From contig NZ_CP029188.1 of the NCBI RefSeq assembly GCF_003097515.1, positions 2,482,501 through 2,546,500 on the forward strand: 64,000 nucleotides of DNA, written 5' to 3'. Positions 60,530-64,000 of this stretch are shown here, in pieces; within the stretch, counting starts at the first letter, position 1, and every line of letters starts with the position of its first letter. Origin of the DNA: Streptomyces tirandamycinicus. Its GTDB lineage: Bacteria > Actinomycetota > Actinomycetes > Streptomycetales > Streptomycetaceae. Below the pieces are notes generated by a model, which saw only the letters and a program-made list of their open reading frames with translations, ran no database searches and was not told the DNA's origin. The position numbers were made by a program, and so were the translations under genes.

Positions 60530-60598
60530 TGTGCGGCTTTTCGGAGCCGCCCGGACGCGAAGCCCCCGGTTGTTCCCCCGTGATCGGGGGCTTCGTTC
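60530..60598 (+). ncRNA. Predicted small RNA of about 68 nt with own promoter and terminator
   Basis: Transcription from the promoter just upstream should begin near 60530. The RNA has a 6-bp hairpin (GCGGCT 60533-60538 with AGCCGC 60545-60550) followed by a terminator hairpin of 11 bp (CGAAGCCCCCG 60558-60568 with CGGGGGCTTCG 60585-60595) ending in TTCTG. An open frame from ATG 60529 reads through the terminator and looks non-coding. It could be a trans-acting small RNA or an attenuated leader of the AAA+ gene 220 bp downstream. I do not match it to a known RNA family. Confidence 0.65.
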
Positions 60599-60813
60599 TG
60601 CCCTCGGCAGCTTCCCCCCGGCACCCTTCCGGCACTCCACGCTCACCCAGGGTCACCGTTCACCCCATGCCCACGCGCCCTTAATCAGCCGCCCCGCGCC
60701 CGGGTACCATGCACTCCGGTGCGGTCAATTCCCGTCCACGACACGGTGGTTCGGCACGCTCCGCCGGGCATCCGCCCGGCGGACAGCACGGGGGCAGGTA
60801 TGTGGGGGACCGG

Positions 60814-62736
60814 ATGGACATCGGCACGCAGGGCTCACCGGCCCCGGCCGACCTCGCCTGGGTGCGCGGCGTGGACGCCTACACGGTGGGGGCGTACCCG
60901 CAGGCCGAGGAGGAGTTCCGAGCCGCGGTCCGGATCGACCCCGGGATGGCCGACGGCTGGCTCGGACTGCACGCCCTGCGCGCGGACACCACCACCGCGC
61001 TGCTGCGGATGTACCGCAACCGGGAGCGCTTCGGCGAGCAGCGGGCCCGGCACCGCCGCACGCTGAACTCCTGGTACTGGCTCGGCTGGTGGGTGCAGCC
61101 CGTGCTGGAGAGCCCGCGCGACCTCCTGCTCGCGCACGCCTCGCACTGGCTCGACGGACGCCATGTGCCGGAGCTGGACCGGGCGCTCGCCGGACTGCCG
61201 CCGGTCGACGCCGATCCGCAGGTCCGGTTCCTGCACGCGTGCCGGGCGTACCTGGTCAAGGACTGGGAGCAGTTGGTGCGGCACACCGAACCGCTCGTCG
61301 ACGACCCGCTGCTCGGGATCGAGGCGGGCCTGTTCGCAGGTATGGCCCGGGTCCGGCTGGAGATGTACCGGCAGGCGGAGCCGATGCTGGCCGCGGCGCT
61401 GATGCGCTGCCGCAGCGAGCAGCCCCAGCGCAAGGAACTCCGCTACTGGCTGGCGCGGGCCCACGAGGGCACCGGCCGCAGCGCGGCGGCGCTGCCGCTG
61501 TACCGGGCCGTGCACCGGGTGGATCCGGCGTTCATGGACACCTCGGCGCGGCTCGCCGCGATCAACGACTACGACGGCATCGACGGCATCGACGGCGCGG
61601 ACGAGGCCGCGGGACTGGCGGCCGTCTCGCTGGCGGGCGCCGGGGCGGGCGTGGGTCAGGAGGCCGCGGACCCCCCGCCGGCCGAGGGGGAACCTCCCTT
61701 CGTGCCCGAACCGCGCTACGCCGGCGACCCCCAGCCGCCGTTCGCGGCGCCGGTCCCGGCCGCCGCGGGCCCGGCCGACCGGGCGCGCGAGAAGTCCGGT
61801 AACCCCTCCCGCGCCGCACCCGCGTTCCCGTCCGGGCCCACCGATCCGGTGCTGCTCGCCGAAGCGCTCGCGGAGCTGGAGCGGATGGTGGGCCTGGAGC
61901 CGGTGAAGCGGCAGGTGAAAGCGCTCTCCGCGCAGCTGAACATGGCCAGGCTGCGGGCCGGGCAGGGTCTGCCCGTCCAGCCCCCGAAGCGGCACTTCGT
62001 CTTCTCCGGCCCCTCCGGCACCGGCAAGACGACCGTGGCCCGCATCCTCGGCCGGGTCTTCTACGCGCTCGGGCTGCTGGGCGGCGACCATCTGGTGGAG
62101 GCGCAGCGCTCCGACCTGGTCGGGGAGTTCCTGGGGCAGACCGCGGTGAAGGCCAATGAGCTGATCGACTCGGCGCTCGGCGGCGTGCTCTTCGTGGACG
62201 AGGCGTACGCGCTCTCCAACACCGGCTACAGCAAGGGCGACGCGTACGGCGACGAGGCGCTGCAGGTGCTGCTGAAGCGGGCCGAGGACAACCGCGACCA
62301 TCTGGTGGTCATCCTCGCCGGCTACCCCGAGGGCATGGACCGGCTGCTGGCCACCAACCCGGGGCTGTCCTCGCGGTTCACCACCCGGGTCGACTTCCCC
62401 TCGTACCGGCCGCTGGAGCTGACCGCGATCGGCGAGGTGCTCGCCGCGGCGAACGGCGACCTGTGGGACGAGGAGGCGCTCGACGAGCTGCGGTCGATCA
62501 GCGGCCATGTGGTGGACCAGGGCTGGATCGACGAGCTGGGCAACGGCCGCTTCCTGCGCACGCTGTACGAGAAGAGCTGCGCCTACCGGGATCTGCGGCT
62601 CTCGGGGTACGCGGGCACGCCGACGCGGGAGGATCTGGCGACGCTGCGGCTGCCGGATCTGATGCAGGCGTACGGGGAGGTGCTCTCCGGCCGGGGTCCG
62701 CGGGGCCGCGGTCCTCAGGACCCCGGCGGACCGTGA
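60814..62736 (+). CDS. EccA/CbbX-like TPR-AAA+ ATPase
   Basis: A 640-aa protein with a helical TPR-like N-terminal half (~1-240; AYPQAEEEFRAAVRIDPGMA is a clear TPR), a Pro/Gly/Ala-rich linker (~250-340) and a C-terminal AAA+ domain of the CbbX/SpoVK/EccA clade. Walker A is FSGPSGTGKTTVARILG (Lys405), Walker B GVLFVDEAYALS, followed by VVILAGYPEGMDRLL and the arginine-finger region NPGLSSRFTTRVDFPSYRPL. This is the EccA architecture of type VII (ESX) secretion, but no EccB-E, EsxAB or mycosin genes are nearby. ATG 60814 has GGGGGA upstream. Confidence 0.9.
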   Translation: MDIGTQGSPAPADLAWVRGVDAYTVGAYPQAEEEFRAAVRIDPGMADGWLGLHALRADTTTALLRMYRNRERFGEQRARHRRTLNSWYWLGWWVQPVLESPRDLLLAHASHWLDGRHVPELDRALAGLPPVDADPQVRFLHACRAYLVKDWEQLVRHTEPLVDDPLLGIEAGLFAGMARVRLEMYRQAEPMLAAALMRCRSEQPQRKELRYWLARAHEGTGRSAAALPLYRAVHRVDPAFMDTSARLAAINDYDGIDGIDGADEAAGLAAVSLAGAGAGVGQEAADPPPAEGEPPFVPEPRYAGDPQPPFAAPVPAAAGPADRAREKSGNPSRAAPAFPSGPTDPVLLAEALAELERMVGLEPVKRQVKALSAQLNMARLRAGQGLPVQPPKRHFVFSGPSGTGKTTVARILGRVFYALGLLGGDHLVEAQRSDLVGEFLGQTAVKANELIDSALGGVLFVDEAYALSNTGYSKGDAYGDEALQVLLKRAEDNRDHLVVILAGYPEGMDRLLATNPGLSSRFTTRVDFPSYRPLELTAIGEVLAAANGDLWDEEALDELRSISGHVVDQGWIDELGNGRFLRTLYEKSCAYRDLRLSGYAGTPTREDLATLRLPDLMQAYGEVLSGRGPRGRGPQDPGGP

Positions 62737-62868
62737 GCCCCGACGGTCCCGGGCGCGGTCGGCCGGGCCCGGGACCGAGCCGGTGCCGCCCGGCGGACGG
62801 GTCCCCGCCCCGGACGGGTCCGCGCCCCGGGCGGGAATCGTGAGCCCCGCGGGTGCGCGGACGCGGGC

Positions 62869-64000
62869 TCAGACTCCGCTCGGGCTCGGCTGGTGCGAGC
62901 GCACGTCCTGCTGGTGCGGCGGATCGGTCATCAGACCGCCCCGCGGGGCAGCCGTACGGGCGGAGTCCCGCGGGGACGCGGCCGCAGGCACCGGGCGGTG
63001 AGCCGGGTCGCGCACCTCGCCCACCAGCATCTCCAGGACGTCCTCCAGGGCGACGAGCCCGAGAACCCGCCCCGACGCGTCGGCGACCTGGGCCAGGTGG
63101 CCGGCCGCCCGGCGCATCACGGTGAGCGCGTCGTCGAGCGGCAGTTCCGGCCGCAGCGTGGCCATGGGGCGCCAGACGTGCTGCGGCACGGCCCGCCCGT
63201 CGTCCTCGAGTTCCAGTACGTCCTTGACGTGGAGGTAGCCCATGAAGCGGTCGCCTCCCGCACCGCGCACGGGGAACCGGGAGTAGCCGGTGCGGACGGT
63301 CAGCTGCTCGATCTCCCTCGGTGTCACCGAGGGCGGCACCGTGACCAGGGAGGACCGTGCGATCAGGACGTCCGTCACGGGACGGCTGCCCAGCCCCAGG
63401 GCGTCTTCGAGGCGCTCCTGCTCCTCCGGGTCGAGCAGTCCGGCCTGGCCGGCGTCCTCGACCAGCCGGCCCAGCTGGTCGCTGGTGAAGACGGCCTCGA
63501 CCTCGTCCTTCGGCTCGACCCGGAAGAGCTTCAGCACCAGCCGGGAGCAGGCGCCGAGCGCCGCGGTCACCGGGCGGCACAGCCGGGCGAAGCCGACCAG
63601 GGCGGGGCTGAGCCAGAGCGCGGTCCGCTCCGGGGCGGCCATCGCCAGGTTCTTGGGCAGCATCTCGCCGACGACGAGGTGGAGGAAGACGACGGCGGCG
63701 AGGGCGATCACGTAACCGAGCGGGTGGACCAGCGTCTCGGGCACCCTCAGGGCGTGGAACACCGGCTCCAGCAGGTGGGCCACGGTCGGTTCGGCGACTG
63801 CCCCCAGGGTCAGTGAGCAGACGGTGATGCCGAACTGGGCCGCCGCCATCATCTGCGGCAGGTTCTCAAGCCCGTGCAGGACCTGCCGGGCCCGGGACGA
63901 GCCCTGGGCGGCGAGTGGTTCCACCTGGCTGCGGCGTACCGACACGAGCGCGAACTCCGCGCCGACGAAGAAGCCGTTGGCGAGCACCAGGAGCAGCGCG
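62869..64000 (-). CDS. CorC/HlyC (CNNM)-family membrane protein, 5' end outside the window
   Basis: About 377 residues are visible; the gene starts beyond base 64000. The membrane DUF21/CNNM domain covers NGFFVGAEFALVSVRRSQVE, the helix AVVFLHLVVGEMLPKNLAM and further helices; the CBS pair follows (DVLIARSSLVTVPPSVT ... FMGYLHVKDVLEL ... LAQVADASGRVLGLVALEDV). The stop leaves a disordered tail and no CorC_HlyC C-terminal domain is obvious. The family is linked to magnesium or cobalt efflux and haemolysin-like proteins. Convergent with the AAA+ gene. Confidence 0.93.
   Translation of the reverse strand, partial: ALLLVLANGFFVGAEFALVSVRRSQVEPLAAQGSSRARQVLHGLENLPQMMAAAQFGITVCSLTLGAVAEPTVAHLLEPVFHALRVPETLVHPLGYVIALAAVVFLHLVVGEMLPKNLAMAAPERTALWLSPALVGFARLCRPVTAALGACSRLVLKLFRVEPKDEVEAVFTSDQLGRLVEDAGQAGLLDPEEQERLEDALGLGSRPVTDVLIARSSLVTVPPSVTPREIEQLTVRTGYSRFPVRGAGGDRFMGYLHVKDVLELEDDGRAVPQHVWRPMATLRPELPLDDALTVMRRAAGHLAQVADASGRVLGLVALEDVLEMLVGEVRDPAHRPVPAAASPRDSARTAAPRGGLMTDPPHQQDVRSHQPSPSGV

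Larger units (their letters stand above)
60444..60813. other. Intergenic region holding a small-RNA unit
   Basis: 370 bp between the kinase and the AAA+ gene. It contains the predicted small RNA (60530-60598) and its promoter; the remaining 200 bp before the AAA+ start show no strong signal. Confidence 0.6.

Noticed and set aside
60530..60598. Identity with the actinobacterial 6C RNA
   Set aside because: 6C RNA has two stem-loops each with at least six C in the loop; here the first loop has TTTCGG and the second only five C.
60529..60684. A leaderless 51-codon frame starting MCGFSEPPGREAPG at the small-RNA locus
   Set aside because: It reads straight through the terminator hairpin and has proline/serine-rich random composition. 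A short RNA explains the signals better.

Overview
The window is chromosomal DNA of a Streptomyces or very close relative. The signs are very high GC with strong third-position GC bias, many GTG/TTG starts and 4-bp ATGA/GTGA overlaps, a complete conservon (cvnABCD), RbpA preceded by a perfect SigR-type promoter, an SCO1431-family micro-membrane protein, and a gene order that, as far as I remember, resembles the S. coelicolor region from ptsI to beyond rbpA. It looks like ordinary core-chromosome sequence carrying one decayed insertion sequence. I saw no tRNA, rRNA, CRISPR array, prophage or biosynthetic cluster.

Layout. 0-13.4 kb is metabolic: the 3' part of ptsI, a conserved hypothetical, acetoacetyl-CoA synthetase, a GH31 glycosidase, a zinc-ribbon Nudix hydrolase, a VanX-type D,D-dipeptidase with a repeat-expanded N-terminus, a DUF35-thiolase pair behind a perfect palindrome, and glpF-glpK. 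13.4-15.7 kb is an IS607-family element with both genes broken; its tnpA is interrupted by a roughly 41-bp palindromic repeat that has a relative at about 52.9 kb. 15.8-20.1 kb is the cvnABCD operon. 21-29 kb is a three-gene MukBEF/MksBEF/Wadjet-like SMC operon (kleisin-like, MukE-like and 1650-aa SMC-like ATPase) with no JetD/MksG nuclease beside it; its two gene gaps hold tandem repeats and a dense G-tract region. 29-33.5 kb is a GntR regulator divergent from an MFS-pxpA-pxpB-pxpC operon, probably for 5-oxoproline. Convergent to it, 33.6-40.7 kb is a tightly overlapping operon of two GT4 glycosyltransferases, an SGNH hydrolase and a fused HyuA/HyuB (OPLAH-like) 5-oxoprolinase. 

41-47 kb holds a HEAT-repeat-like protein, an ankyrin protein, a small membrane protein with an FtsK-like membrane protein whose P-loop lacks its lysine, and a MocR regulator divergent from a YczE-like membrane protein and a glycerophosphodiesterase. 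48.8-55.3 kb holds a UMF1-type MFS protein, rbpA with a large terminator, FxsA, polyprenol-phosphate mannose synthase, an amidohydrolase and an Lrp regulator. 55.5-64 kb holds small conserved proteins, acyl-CoA dehydrogenase, a Tat-exported C39 peptidase, a uridine-kinase-like protein, a strong candidate small RNA with its own promoter and terminator, an orphan EccA-like TPR-AAA+ ATPase and the end of a CorC/HlyC membrane protein.

The strongest candidates for something under-described are the nuclease-less SMC operon (21-29 kb), the small RNA near 60.53 kb, the FtsK-like protein with a degenerate P-loop, and the dispersed palindromic repeat that disabled the IS607 element.
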